From the NCBI GenBank assembly GCA_038232215.1, contig JBBSIG010000027.1, positions 1 through 17,132 on the forward strand: a stretch of DNA of 17,132 bases, given 5' to 3'. This DNA comes from JBBSIG01 sp038232215. Lineage in GTDB: Bacteria; Actinomycetota; Thermoleophilia; Gaiellales; Gaiellaceae. A program made the translations under genes and the position numbers. Positions 8,966 through 15,774 of this stretch are shown piece by piece (within the stretch, counting starts at the first letter, position 1; each line of letters starts with the position of its first letter). Under the pieces are notes generated by a model. That model ran no database searches and had not been told where the DNA came from. It saw only the letters and a list, made by a program, of their open reading frames with translations.

Positions 8966-10092
8966 ACGGCTCGGTCCGGCACCTCTACGTCCACCTGCCC
9001 TTCTGCGCGCACCGCTGCGGCTACTGCGACTTCGTGACCGTCGTCGGACGGAGCGGACAGCACGCCGCCTACGTCGACGCCCTGCTGGCGGAGCTCGAGC
9101 TCGGGCGAGCCGAGCTGGCGGACGGGCTCGAGACCGTCTTCCTGGGCGGCGGCACGCCCACGTTCACGGAGCCGGGCGAGCTCGCGCGCCTGCTCGCCGG
9201 CCTGCCCTCCGCGGCCGAGGTCACGGTGGAGGCGAACCCGGAGACGCTGACGCCGGCGCTCGCCGAGCTGCTCGTCGCGTGCGGCGTCACGCGAGTCTCG
9301 CTCGGCGCCCAGACCTTTCAGCCGCAGCTGCTCGAGACGCTCGAGCGCCGCTGCCGACCGGACGACGTCCGGCGCGCGTTCTACGCTCTCCGTGCTGCCA
9401 ATGCAGACAACATCTCACTCGACCTGCTCTACGGCATCCCGGGCCAGAGCGCCGCCGCTCTCGAGCGCGACCTCGACGAGGCGCTCCGACTGGAGCCCGA
9501 GCACCTCTCGTACTACGAGCTCGAGGCGAAGCCCGGGACACGCTTCACGCACGCGCACGGGGCCGAGCTCGCGCGCCAGGCCGAGGCGCTGGAGGACTCG
9601 TTCGAGCACGTCGTCGAGCGGCTCGAGGGCGCCGGCTACCGCTGGTACGAGACGGCGAGCTTCTGCCGGGAGCGGGGGGACGCGGGCGGACGCGATCTCA
9701 GGGCGCGACACAACCTCGCGTACTGGCTCGGCCGTGACTACCTCGGCCTCGGCGTCGGAGCCGTGTCGACGGTCCGCGGGCTGCGGCGGAGGACGACTCC
9801 GCGCCTGTCGCTCTATCTCGCTGCGCTCGCGCGCGGCGAGCGCCCGCCGGGTGAGCTCGAGGCGCTCGACGACGAGGTTCGCGATCGTGAGCGGGTCATG
9901 CTCGGGCTGCGGCTGGACGAGCCGCTCTCGCTCGACGGCCTCGCGGACGCGGTCGACCGGCCGGCGCTTGCCAGGCTGGAGCGGCTCGGGCTCGCGCGGC
10001 TCGTGGCCGGTCCGAGCGGCGAGGACGCGCTGGAGCTCACGGCGCGCGGCCGCTTCCTCGGCGGCGGCGTCACGGCGGAGCTGATCGCGTGA
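8962..10092 (+). CDS. hemW: Radical SAM heme chaperone HemW (coproporphyrinogen oxidase-like)
   Basis: 376-residue radical SAM protein. The N-terminus reads HLYVHLPFCAHRCGYCDF with the iron-sulfur cluster cysteines C15, C19 and C22, then FLGGGTPT, VEANPETL and VSLGAQTFQ, all standard for the HemN/HemW group. Length about 376, the CxYCDF form and the place between lepA and hrcA point to HemW, the heme-trafficking protein, rather than true HemN (about 450 residues). The C-terminal winged-helix-like HemN_C region is present, ending near RGRFLGGGVTAELI. The ATG overlaps the lepA stop by four bases and has only a weak ribosome site, so coupling to lepA translation is likely. An in-frame extension upstream is inside lepA and is not counted. 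Confidence 0.94.
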
Positions 10093-10100
10093 AGAGCGAG

Positions 10101-10120
10101 CGCGGGGGGTAGCCTCCGCG
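10101..10120. repeat. Inverted repeat over the hrcA -10 region
   Basis: CGCGGGGG at 10101-10108 and CCTCCGCG at 10113-10120 form an eight-pair stem, with one G-U pair in RNA, and a four-base loop. It covers the proposed hrcA -10 box and ends three bases before the hrcA ATG. It could be an operator, or a hairpin that hides the hrcA start in readthrough RNA from hemW. GC-rich chance pairing cannot be excluded. It does not resemble the CIRCE operator. Confidence 0.35.
10110..10115 (+). promoter_or_regulatory. -10 box (TAGCCT) for hrcA, probable leaderless transcript
   Basis: TAGCCT fits TANNNT and ends eight bases before the ATG of hrcA at 10124. No Shine-Dalgarno site lies in the interval. The box lies inside the loop and right arm of the inverted repeat at 10101-10120. 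Confidence 0.45.
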
Positions 10121-10123
10121 GGC

Positions 10124-11164
10124 ATGGACGAGGGCGCGGTCGAGCTGACGCCGAGGCAGCGGGAGATCCTGCGGCGCGTCGTCGAGGAATACGTCGCGAC
10201 CGGGCAGCCGGTCGGCTCCAAGAGCCTCGTGGAGCGGACGACCCTGGTCGTGTCGTCATCGACCGTTCGCAACGAGCTCGCAGAGCTGGAGTCGCTGGGC
10301 CTGCTGACCCACCCGCACACCTCCGCGGGGCGGGTCCCCACGGACAGCGGCTACCGATTTCACGCGCACGCGCTGCTCAAGCGGCTCGAGCCGCGCCCGA
10401 CGCCGCTCGGCTTCGACCTCTCCGCGATGCAGAGCGAGGTCGAGGCGGCGCTCGAGGCCACCACGGAGATGCTCTCGCAGGTCACGCGCCTGCTCGCGCT
10501 CGTCTCTGCGCCGGCGCTCGAGACGACGAGCGTCCGCCACGTGGAGGTCCTGCTGCTACAGCCGCAGGTCGTGATCGTCGTCGTGATCACGTCGACCGGC
10601 GGGGTGACGAAGCGTGTGATAGCCGTGGACGAGCCGGTCGATCTCGGCGTCGCGAGCTGGGCGGCGGAGTACCTGAACGAGCAGGTCGCCGGGCTCCAGC
10701 TCGGAACCCGCCTGCTCCGCCAGCGCTTCGAGGATCCGGGCCTCTCGGCCAGCGAGCGCGCCTTCCTCACCGTCCTCCGTCCGGCGTTCACGGAGCTGGT
10801 CCACGCGGAGCAGCGGCTCTACGTCGGCGGTGCGGCCGGTCTCCTGGACGACGTCAGGGCCGAGGAGCTCGGGGCGTACAGGCGCCTGCTGGAGGTGCTC
10901 GAGAAGCGCGCCGCCCTGCTGGAGATCCTGAGCGACGCGCTCGACCCGCGGGGGCCGTTCGTCCGCGTCGGCTCGGAGCTCGCCCACCCCGCCCTGCTCG
11001 ACGTGGCGCTCGTCGGCTCGTCGTACGGACTCGCGCACCAGACCCTCGGGGCGGTGAGCCTGCTCGGTCCCCTGCGGATGGACTACGACAAGGCGATTCG
11101 CACCGTGCGGGGGGCCGCGCTCGAGCTCTCGCGCTTCGTCGAGGAGGTTTACGAGGAGCGCTGA
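10124..11164 (+). CDS. hrcA: Heat-inducible transcription repressor HrcA
   Basis: 346 residues. HrcA is a dimeric repressor of groE and dnaK type heat-shock genes that binds CIRCE operators and depends on GroEL for folding. The N-terminal winged helix is clear: LTPRQREILRRVVEEYVATGQPVGSKSL, then SSSTVRNELAELESLGLLTHPHTSAGRVPTDSGYR (residues about 6-80). The central GAF-like and insertion regions follow, with typical C-terminal motifs (VGSELAHPAL, GALGxLGP-like LGAVSLLGPLRMDYDKAI). Length is standard. Here it is not followed by grpE-dnaK, but by a minus-strand zinc-protein gene and then dnaJ. No CIRCE sequence was found in the window, so its targets (probably groESL) must be elsewhere. Confidence 0.96.
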   Translation: MDEGAVELTPRQREILRRVVEEYVATGQPVGSKSLVERTTLVVSSSTVRNELAELESLGLLTHPHTSAGRVPTDSGYRFHAHALLKRLEPRPTPLGFDLSAMQSEVEAALEATTEMLSQVTRLLALVSAPALETTSVRHVEVLLLQPQVVIVVVITSTGGVTKRVIAVDEPVDLGVASWAAEYLNEQVAGLQLGTRLLRQRFEDPGLSASERAFLTVLRPAFTELVHAEQRLYVGGAAGLLDDVRAEELGAYRRLLEVLEKRAALLEILSDALDPRGPFVRVGSELAHPALLDVALVGSSYGLAHQTLGAVSLLGPLRMDYDKAIRTVRGAALELSRFVEEVYEER

Positions 11165-11182
11165 GCCCGGAGCGAGCGGGAC

Positions 11183-11590
11183 TCAGCCGGGGCGCTCGTC
11201 GAAGCGCTCGAGGCCGTCGTCGGGAAGCGTCTCCCACGGCGCGAGCGAGCGGACGAAGATGTGCGCGCCGGGCTTCTGCGCGACGGGGTCGTCCAGCGCG
11301 CTCAGGCGCACGCTCGCGTGCTCCGAGTCGGGCCAGCCGCCGCCGAACAGGTTCGAGCCGCAGACCGAGCAGAACGTCTTCGCCGTCCCCTCGGCCGGCC
11401 GGTAGGTGCTGAGGAGCTCCCGGCCGGCGAGGATCGCGACGTCCTCGGAGCGCGCGCGCCCGCTCGCGGTGCCGACTCCGCCCGCGATCTTCTTGCAGTT
11501 CGTGCAGTGGCAGAACGAGAGCCGCTCGAACGGCTGCTCCACCTGGAAGCGGACGCCTCCGCAGAGGCAGCTACCGCGCACACTCGCCAC
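11183..11590 (-). CDS. GFA/CENP-V family zinc-binding protein
   Basis: 135-residue protein of the family named after the glutathione-dependent formaldehyde-activating enzyme Gfa. The zinc-binding cysteines are complete: C8 and C10 in GSCLCGGVRF, C27, C29 and C32 in CHCTNCKK, and C74 and C77 in FCSVCGSNLF. Family members bind two zinc ions, but most have no proven reaction; formaldehyde-glutathione chemistry should not be assumed. The fold spans the whole protein, so the length is normal. The GTG start at 11590 coincides with the predicted transcription start from a TAAGCT box. It lies between hrcA and dnaJ in the opposite direction and interrupts the usual heat-shock gene order. Confidence 0.9.
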   Translation of the reverse strand: MASVRGSCLCGGVRFQVEQPFERLSFCHCTNCKKIAGGVGTASGRARSEDVAILAGRELLSTYRPAEGTAKTFCSVCGSNLFGGGWPDSEHASVRLSALDDPVAQKPGAHIFVRSLAPWETLPDDGLERFDERPG

Positions 11591-11596
11591 GGCCCG

Positions 11597-11602
11597 AGCT
11601 TA
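11597..11602 (-). promoter_or_regulatory. -10 box (TAAGCT) for the GFA-family gene, predicted leaderless start
   Basis: On the minus strand TAAGCT is followed after six bases by the GTG start, so +1 would fall on the first base of the start codon. No Shine-Dalgarno site is present. The box touches a ten-base palindrome at 11603-11612. Confidence 0.55.
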
Positions 11603-11612
11603 CTCCGCGGAG
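11603..11612. repeat. Palindrome CTCCGCGGAG in the divergent promoter region
   Basis: Perfect ten-base palindrome next to the -10 box of the minus-strand GFA-family gene, within the 70-base gap shared with dnaJ. Its core CTCCGCGG recurs at 10114-10121 at the hrcA start. Position would suit an operator, but in DNA this GC-rich a chance palindrome is plausible. Confidence 0.3.
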
Positions 11613-11647
11613 CCAGGGGGTGGGCGGGCAGCGTGTGCCGAGGCCGC

Positions 11648-11653
11648 TACCCT
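11648..11653 (+). promoter_or_regulatory. -10 box (TACCCT) for dnaJ, probable leaderless transcript
   Basis: TACCCT ends seven bases before the dnaJ GTG at 11661; no Shine-Dalgarno site lies between. No CIRCE or HAIR-like operator is seen in the 70-base divergent gap. Confidence 0.55.
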
Positions 11654-11660
11654 TGCTCCC

Positions 11661-12779
11661 GTGGCGACCACGGAACGCGATCTGTACGAGCTGCTCGGCG
11701 TCGAGCGGAACGCGGGCGACGGCGAGATCAAGCGCGCGTTCCGGCAGCTCGCACGCGAGCTGCATCCCGACGTCTCCGGGGCCCCGGACGCGGAGGCCCG
11801 GTTTCGCGAGGTCGCCGAGGCGTACGAGGTGCTCTCGAACGCGGAGCGGCGGCAGCTCTACGACCGGTACGGCCACGCGGGGCTGCGGAGCGGAGGCTTC
11901 ACTCCGGGCAGCTTCGACTTCGGCAGCCTCTCGGACATCTTCTCCGCCTTCTTCGGCGACGACGTGCTCGGCGGGCAGCCGGGTGGCCGCAGAGCGCGCG
12001 GCGCCGACCTCGCCGCCCAGGTCGAGCTCGAGCTCGTCGAGGCTGCGCGCGGCGTCAGGCGAGAGGTGCCCCTGCGGGTCACCGTCGAGTGCGGACGCTG
12101 CGGCGGGGACGGCGCGGAGCCCGGCACGGCGGTGACGACCTGCCCGACCTGTCGTGGGAACGGGCGCGTGCAGCAAGTCTCGCGCAGCGTCTTCGGCGAG
12201 TTCGTCCGCACGCAGGGCTGCCCGACGTGCTCGGGCACGGGCCGTAAGGTCGAGCAGCCGTGCACCGAGTGCCGGGGCGCCGGGCAGGTGGTCGAGGAGC
12301 GCTCGCTCGAGGTGGACGTGCCGGCTGGCATCCACGACGGTCAACGGATCCGTCTGTCGGGCGAGGGGCACGCCGGCGTCCTCGGCGGGCGGGCGGGCGA
12401 CGTCTACGTCGAGGTGCGGGTTCGGCCCGACCCCCGCTTCGTTCGGGAGGGCAACGACGTCTTCACGACGTGCGACCTCACGATCACGCAGGCCGCGCTC
12501 GGCGCGACGGTGACCGTCCCGACGCTCGACGGCGAGACGGAGCTCGAGTTCAGGCCGGGCACGCAGCCCGGGGAGATCCGGGTCCTGCCAGGACGAGGGA
12601 TGCCGGTGCTGCAGGGCTTCGGACGCGGAGACGAGCGCGTGCTCGTGAACGTCCTCGTTCCCCGCCAGCTGACCGGTGAGCAGCGGGGCCGGCTCGAGGA
12701 GTTCGAGCGCTCGACGAGCGAGGCGAACTACCGGCAGGACGAGGGGTTCTTCGAGAAGCTGAAGAGCGCGTTCCGCTGA
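11661..12779 (+). CDS. dnaJ: Chaperone DnaJ (Hsp40)
   Basis: 372-residue type I Hsp40, the co-chaperone that delivers unfolded proteins to DnaK and stimulates its ATPase. The J domain spans about 7-70 with the HPD motif at 35-37. A short Gly/Phe region follows (SGGFTPGSFDFGSLSDIFSAFFGDD pattern). The zinc region has four CxxCxGxG repeats with cysteines 144/147, 161/164, 187/190 and 201/204, then the beta-sandwich substrate domains. The frame is open upstream to 11406, but that segment is antisense to the GFA-family gene and lacks family resemblance; the GTG at 11661 immediately precedes ATTERDLYELLGV and has a -10 box just before it. Its partner genes grpE and dnaK are not in the window. prmA follows after 20 bases. 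Confidence 0.97.
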   Translation: MATTERDLYELLGVERNAGDGEIKRAFRQLARELHPDVSGAPDAEARFREVAEAYEVLSNAERRQLYDRYGHAGLRSGGFTPGSFDFGSLSDIFSAFFGDDVLGGQPGGRRARGADLAAQVELELVEAARGVRREVPLRVTVECGRCGGDGAEPGTAVTTCPTCRGNGRVQQVSRSVFGEFVRTQGCPTCSGTGRKVEQPCTECRGAGQVVEERSLEVDVPAGIHDGQRIRLSGEGHAGVLGGRAGDVYVEVRVRPDPRFVREGNDVFTTCDLTITQAALGATVTVPTLDGETELEFRPGTQPGEIRVLPGRGMPVLQGFGRGDERVLVNVLVPRQLTGEQRGRLEEFERSTSEANYRQDEGFFEKLKSAFR

Positions 12780-12799
12780 GCGAGCTGCGACGAGTCTCC

Positions 12800-13540
12800 G
12801 TGAGCGTCTCCGCCGCGCGAGCCGAGGAGGCCCGGGCCGGCATGCTCGAGCTCTTCCCCGCCGGGTTCGAGGAGATCGAGCAGGCGGACGGCGTCGAGCT
12901 CGCCGCGTACACCGACTCGAGCGGAGAAGAACGCCTGTGGCACGCGTTCGGCGGCGGTCTCTCCCGGCCCGTCGAGAGCGGTTGGGAGGAGCGTTGGCGT
13001 CAGTTTCACCGCCCGGTCCGGGTGGGCGCGCTGTGGGTCGGGCCGCCGTGGGAGTCGCCGCCGGACGGAGCCACGGCGGTCGTGATCGACCCGGGACGGG
13101 CGTTCGGCACGGGAGCGCACGCCACCACGCGCCTCTGTCTGGCGCTGCTCGCCGAGGATCCGCGTGGGAGCCTGCTCGACCTCGGCTGCGGCTCGGGCGT
13201 GCTCGCGATCGCGGCCGCGAAGCTCGGCTTCCGACCCGTGACCGCGCTCGATCTCGACCCGCAGGCGGTCGAGGCGACGGAGCGAAACGCCGAGGCGAAC
13301 GAGGTGACGGTCGCGGTTCGCAGGGTCGACGTGCTCGCCGATCCGCTGCCGAGGGCCGACGTCGTGGTCGCGAACATCACGGTCGCGGCCGTGGGCGGGC
13401 TCGCCGAGCGCGTCGAGTGCGATCGGCTGGTCACCTCCGGCTATCTCGAGGTCGACGCCCCGAGGCTGTCCGGCTTCCGGCAGGCGCGCCGCGTCGTGGC
13501 GGAGGGCTGGGCGGCCGACCTGCATCGCGCAGAGCGGTAG
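12800..13540 (+). CDS. prmA: Ribosomal protein L11 methyltransferase PrmA
   Basis: 246 residues from GTG 12800. PrmA trimethylates ribosomal protein L11 using S-adenosylmethionine. Motifs: DPGRAFGTGAHATTRLCL (97-114), the SAM-binding loop LLDLGCGSG (125-133), acidic LDLDPQA, and VVANIT (188-194), which is the substrate-site motif of the PrmA/HemK-like group. It is shorter than the roughly 290-residue E. coli protein, mostly in the N-terminal L11-recognition domain and at the C-terminus. No good ribosome site precedes 12800. In-frame codons just upstream read L-R-R-V-S from a CTG at 12785, and LRRVSVS resembles the usual PrmA first strand, so a CTG start is possible. Normally rsmE follows prmA; here mtaB does. 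Confidence 0.92.
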   Translation: MSVSAARAEEARAGMLELFPAGFEEIEQADGVELAAYTDSSGEERLWHAFGGGLSRPVESGWEERWRQFHRPVRVGALWVGPPWESPPDGATAVVIDPGRAFGTGAHATTRLCLALLAEDPRGSLLDLGCGSGVLAIAAAKLGFRPVTALDLDPQAVEATERNAEANEVTVAVRRVDVLADPLPRADVVVANITVAAVGGLAERVECDRLVTSGYLEVDAPRLSGFRQARRVVAEGWAADLHRAER

Positions 13541-13543
13541 AGT
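13538..13543 (+). promoter_or_regulatory. -10 box (TAGAGT) for mtaB
   Basis: TAGAGT overlaps the prmA stop codon and ends ten bases before the ATG of mtaB. This gives a leader of at most a few bases. The spacing is slightly long compared with the other leaderless candidates, so it is weaker evidence. Confidence 0.35.
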
Positions 13544-13553
13544 CACGCCCCCG

Positions 13554-14747
13554 ATGGCGAGCTTCTCCGTCCGCTTTCTCGGCTGCAAGGTGGCCCAGAC
13601 CGACGCGCGCGAGGTCCGCGAGCGCCTCGTTCGGGACGGCCACGTGGAACGGGCCGAGGGCGGGGTGGACGTCGCCGTCGTCACGAGCTGCTGCGTGACG
13701 CGCGAGGCAGTCGGGAAGTCGCGCCAGGCCGTCGCCCGGGCGGCGCGGACGCATGGCCGCGTCTACGTCACGGGCTGTGCCGCGAGGCTGCCGGGCGACG
13801 CGTTCGCCGGGATGCCCGAGAACGTCGTCGTGGTCGCACGCACGGGCGGGGAGGCGGCCGCCTTCGTCGCCGGTGACGTCGGCGCGATCGGCTGCGTCCA
13901 GGCCGACGTCGGGTCCGATCGCGTCCGCGCGTTCGTCAAGGTGCAGGACGGCTGCAGCTTCGCGTGCTCGTTCTGCGTGATCCCGGCCGTTCGCGGCGCC
14001 TCGCGCAGCCGCGCGGCCGCCGCGGTGCTGGACGAGATCGACCGTCGCGTCGCCGGGGGTCGGCGCGAGGTCGTCCTGACGGGGATCAACCTTGGCTGCT
14101 ATCGCGACCGCCGGGCGGGCTACGGGCTGCCGCGCCTCGTGCGGGAGGCGGCAGCGCGCCCGGGCCTCGAGCGCCTGCGCCTGTCCTCCGTCGAGGTCAA
14201 CCACCTGGGGCCGGAGCTCGTGGCGGCCCTCCGAGAGACGCCCACGGTGTCGCGCCATCTGCACGTGCCGCTGCAATCCGGCGACGACGCCATCCTGCGC
14301 GCGATGGGCCGCCGCTACACCGTCTCGACGTTCCTGCGCAGGCTGCGGCCGCTCGCGGACTTCAACCTCACGACGGACGTGATCGTCGGCTTTCCCGGCG
14401 AGAGCGAATCTGCATTCGAGAACACCTTGCACGCGGTCGCCGAGGCGGGGATCACCAAGGTGCACGTGTTCCCGTACTCGCCGCGCCCCGGCACGGTGAC
14501 GGCGGGTGAGGACACCGTCTCGCCCGCGGTGAAGAAGGAGCGCGCGGCGCGGCTCCGCGCGGCCTCGGACGAGGCCTGCCTCGCCCGCTGGCGCGCGAAG
14601 GTCGGCCGCGAGGACCTCGTGCTGATCGACCGCCCCGGTCGCGGCTACGGCGACGACTACTCGCCCTGGCTCCTGGACGGGCAGGTGGGCGAGCTCGTCC
14701 GGGCGCGGGCGCGCGCGGTGAGCGAGGAGGGGATCCTCGCTGCCTGA
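13554..14747 (+). CDS. mtaB: MtaB-type tRNA methylthiotransferase (radical SAM)
   Basis: 397-residue methylthiotransferase. The best fit is MtaB, which methylthiolates t6A37 in tRNAs reading ANN codons; MiaB is the main alternative. N-terminal UPF0004 cysteines are C11 (LGCK), C46 or C47 (VTSCCVTREA) and C75 (VTGCAARL). The radical SAM cluster is C134, C138 and C141 (GCSFACSFCVIPAVRG). Later motifs include VVLTGINLG, LHVPLQSG, TTDVIVGFPGE and HVFPYSPRPGT. A short TRAM-like tail ends the protein. The LGCKVAQTD start and the VLTGINLG form favour the MtaB branch. The stop lies inside the proposed CTG-started HIT gene (eight-base overlap), and a GAGGAGGGG near the 3' end serves as the downstream ribosome site. 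Confidence 0.92.
   Translation: MASFSVRFLGCKVAQTDAREVRERLVRDGHVERAEGGVDVAVVTSCCVTREAVGKSRQAVARAARTHGRVYVTGCAARLPGDAFAGMPENVVVVARTGGEAAAFVAGDVGAIGCVQADVGSDRVRAFVKVQDGCSFACSFCVIPAVRGASRSRAAAAVLDEIDRRVAGGRREVVLTGINLGCYRDRRAGYGLPRLVREAAARPGLERLRLSSVEVNHLGPELVAALRETPTVSRHLHVPLQSGDDAILRAMGRRYTVSTFLRRLRPLADFNLTTDVIVGFPGESESAFENTLHAVAEAGITKVHVFPYSPRPGTVTAGEDTVSPAVKKERAARLRAASDEACLARWRAKVGREDLVLIDRPGRGYGDDYSPWLLDGQVGELVRARARAVSEEGILAA
14724..14732 (+). promoter_or_regulatory. Strong Shine-Dalgarno (GAGGAGGGG) for the CTG-started HIT gene
   Basis: The AGGAGG core at 14725-14730 lies nine bases before CTG 14740, the best placed ribosome site in the window. The only other possible start in this frame, GTG 14788, is 57 bases away from it and has no comparable site of its own. 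An in-frame stop at 14719 excludes any earlier start. Confidence 0.7.
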
Positions 14748-15069
14748 CGACTGTCTCTTCTGCAGGCTGGCCGCGGAGGGCGACCACGTGCTCGAGGGCG
14801 ACGGGTTCGTGGCCGTCCGGGACATCGAGCCGAAGGCGCAGACGCACCTGCTCGTGCTGCCGAAGCGCCACGTGCCCACCCTCCGCGAGGTCGGGGAGTT
14901 CCCGGCCGACGAGGCGAAGCGGATGCTCGACTTCGTCGCCGAGACTGCCCGCTCGGTCGGGCTCGAGGACTACCGGGTGCTCGTCAACGTCGGCGAGAGC
15001 GCGGGCCAGACCGTGTTCCATCTGCACTGGCACGTCCTCGGCGGGTCGGTGGAGGAGCTTCCCGAATGA
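14740..15069 (+). CDS. HIT-family (HinT-like) nucleotide hydrolase with CTG start
   Basis: 109-residue histidine-triad protein, likely a purine nucleoside phosphoramidase or related nucleotidyl hydrolase. The histidine triad HLHWH (H94, H96, H98) is intact. Starting at CTG 14740 the protein begins (f)M-PDDCLFCRLA, and C5 and C8 together with H44 (LPKRH) and H94 match the zinc site of HinT-type proteins. The alternative GTG at 14788 would remove the CxxC pair and the first strand, leaving only 93 residues; the family is usually about 105-115. No ATG, GTG or TTG lies between the in-frame stop at 14719 and 14788. The gene overlaps the mtaB stop by eight bases and the yqeY start by four, within a coupled operon. 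Confidence 0.88.
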   Translation: MPDDCLFCRLAAEGDHVLEGDGFVAVRDIEPKAQTHLLVLPKRHVPTLREVGEFPADEAKRMLDFVAETARSVGLEDYRVLVNVGESAGQTVFHLHWHVLGGSVEELPE

Positions 15070-15509
15070 GCCTGCTCGCCCGCATGGAGGACGAGCTGCG
15101 GCAGGCGCGGCTCGCCCGGGACGAGGAGCGGCGCGATGCGCTGTCGCTCCTGCTCGCGAGCCTGCGCTCGGCCGAGAAGGAGCTGCAGCGCCCCCTCTCC
15201 GACGACGAGGAGCTGCAGGTGCTGCAACGCGAGCGCAAGCGGCGCCAGGAGGCCGCGGAGGCGTTTCGCGCGGGCGATCGGCCCGAGCAGGCGGCGGCCG
15301 AGGAAGGGGAGCTCGCCGTCCTGTCGGAGTTCATGCCGGAGCCGCTCGGCGAGGAGGAGCTGGAGGAGATCGTCGACGACGCGATCGCGGACAACGGCGC
15401 CACCAGCATGCGCGACTTCGGCCGCGTCATGGCCGACGTGATGCCCCAGGTGTCGGGGCGGGCCGACGGCTCGGCCGTCAGCCAGCTCGTGCGCGAGAAG
15501 CTCGCCTAA
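15066..15509 (+). CDS. yqeY: GatB/YqeY domain protein
   Basis: 147-residue YqeY-family protein, related to the tail domain of GatB, the amidotransferase subunit that binds tRNA. The role of the stand-alone form is not firmly known. Family marks include the N-terminal helical part with RDALSLLLASLRSAEKEL, then LQRERKRRQEAAEAFRAGDRPE, a central LSEFMPEPL, and the C-terminal VMADVMPQVSGRADGSAVSQLVREKL. Length is typical. The ATG overlaps the HIT stop (ATGA) and has a GGAGGAG at 15051-15057, eight bases upstream. HIT-yqeY-phoH-ybeY is a familiar arrangement in related bacteria. Confidence 0.93.
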   Translation: MSLLARMEDELRQARLARDEERRDALSLLLASLRSAEKELQRPLSDDEELQVLQRERKRRQEAAEAFRAGDRPEQAAAEEGELAVLSEFMPEPLGEEELEEIVDDAIADNGATSMRDFGRVMADVMPQVSGRADGSAVSQLVREKLA

Positions 15510-15701
15510 GGGCCTGTCGGAGAAGGCGGCTCGGATCGCCAACGCGGGTAGTCGCCGGGAGACAGCAGGAGCGGTGGCAAGGCGAAGAGCTACGAGGAGC
15601 GAAGCAAGGAGGAGCTGCTCCAGCAGGCGCGGAAGGTCGCCGTCGAGGGTCGCTCGAAGATGAGCAAGGAGGAGCTCGCGAAGGCGCTCAGGAACCACTG
15701 A
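15508..15701 (+). pseudogene. Decayed small gene with Rho_N-like C-terminal domain
   Basis: Two frames together resemble a small basic actinobacterial protein. Frame 1 from 15508 reads KGLSEKAARIANAGSRRETAG, and frame 3 from about 15570 to a TGA at 15699-15701 reads SGGKAKSYEERS, then KEELLQQARKVAVEGRSKMSKEELAKALRNH. The second part is the SAP-like, Rho N-terminal type helical module (EGRSxMSKxELxxAL). The two halves are out of frame, with a break between about 15543 and 15575. Frame 3 has a stop at 15549 and no ATG, GTG or TTG until 15660, and frame 1 has no credible N-terminus because it emerges directly from the yqeY stop. The usual first 15 or so residues are missing. I read it as a truncated, frameshifted relic. 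A 14-base repeat (15603-15616 and 15663-15676) encodes the two SKEEL segments. Confidence 0.7.
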
Positions 15702-15774
15702 TCGTCCGGCGCCGTGCTCCGCTCGGCGGCGCGCTCGGCCGGATCGGCCGGGGGCCGAAGGAGGTGCCCGCACC

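Noticed and set aside
11406..11660. N-terminal extension of dnaJ
   Set aside because: It runs antisense through the GFA-family gene and is not J-protein-like; the J domain begins right after GTG 11661.
15510..15524. GGGCCTGTCGGAG resembling an insertion-sequence terminal repeat
   Set aside because: No matching inverted partner was found nearby, and the bases code for the GLSEK part of the decayed small gene.
15735..15758. GC-rich dyads (CGGCCG repeated, TCGGCC/GGCCGA) as a terminator after yqeY
   Set aside because: No U-tract follows and the arms are short; such dyads are expected by chance at this GC content.
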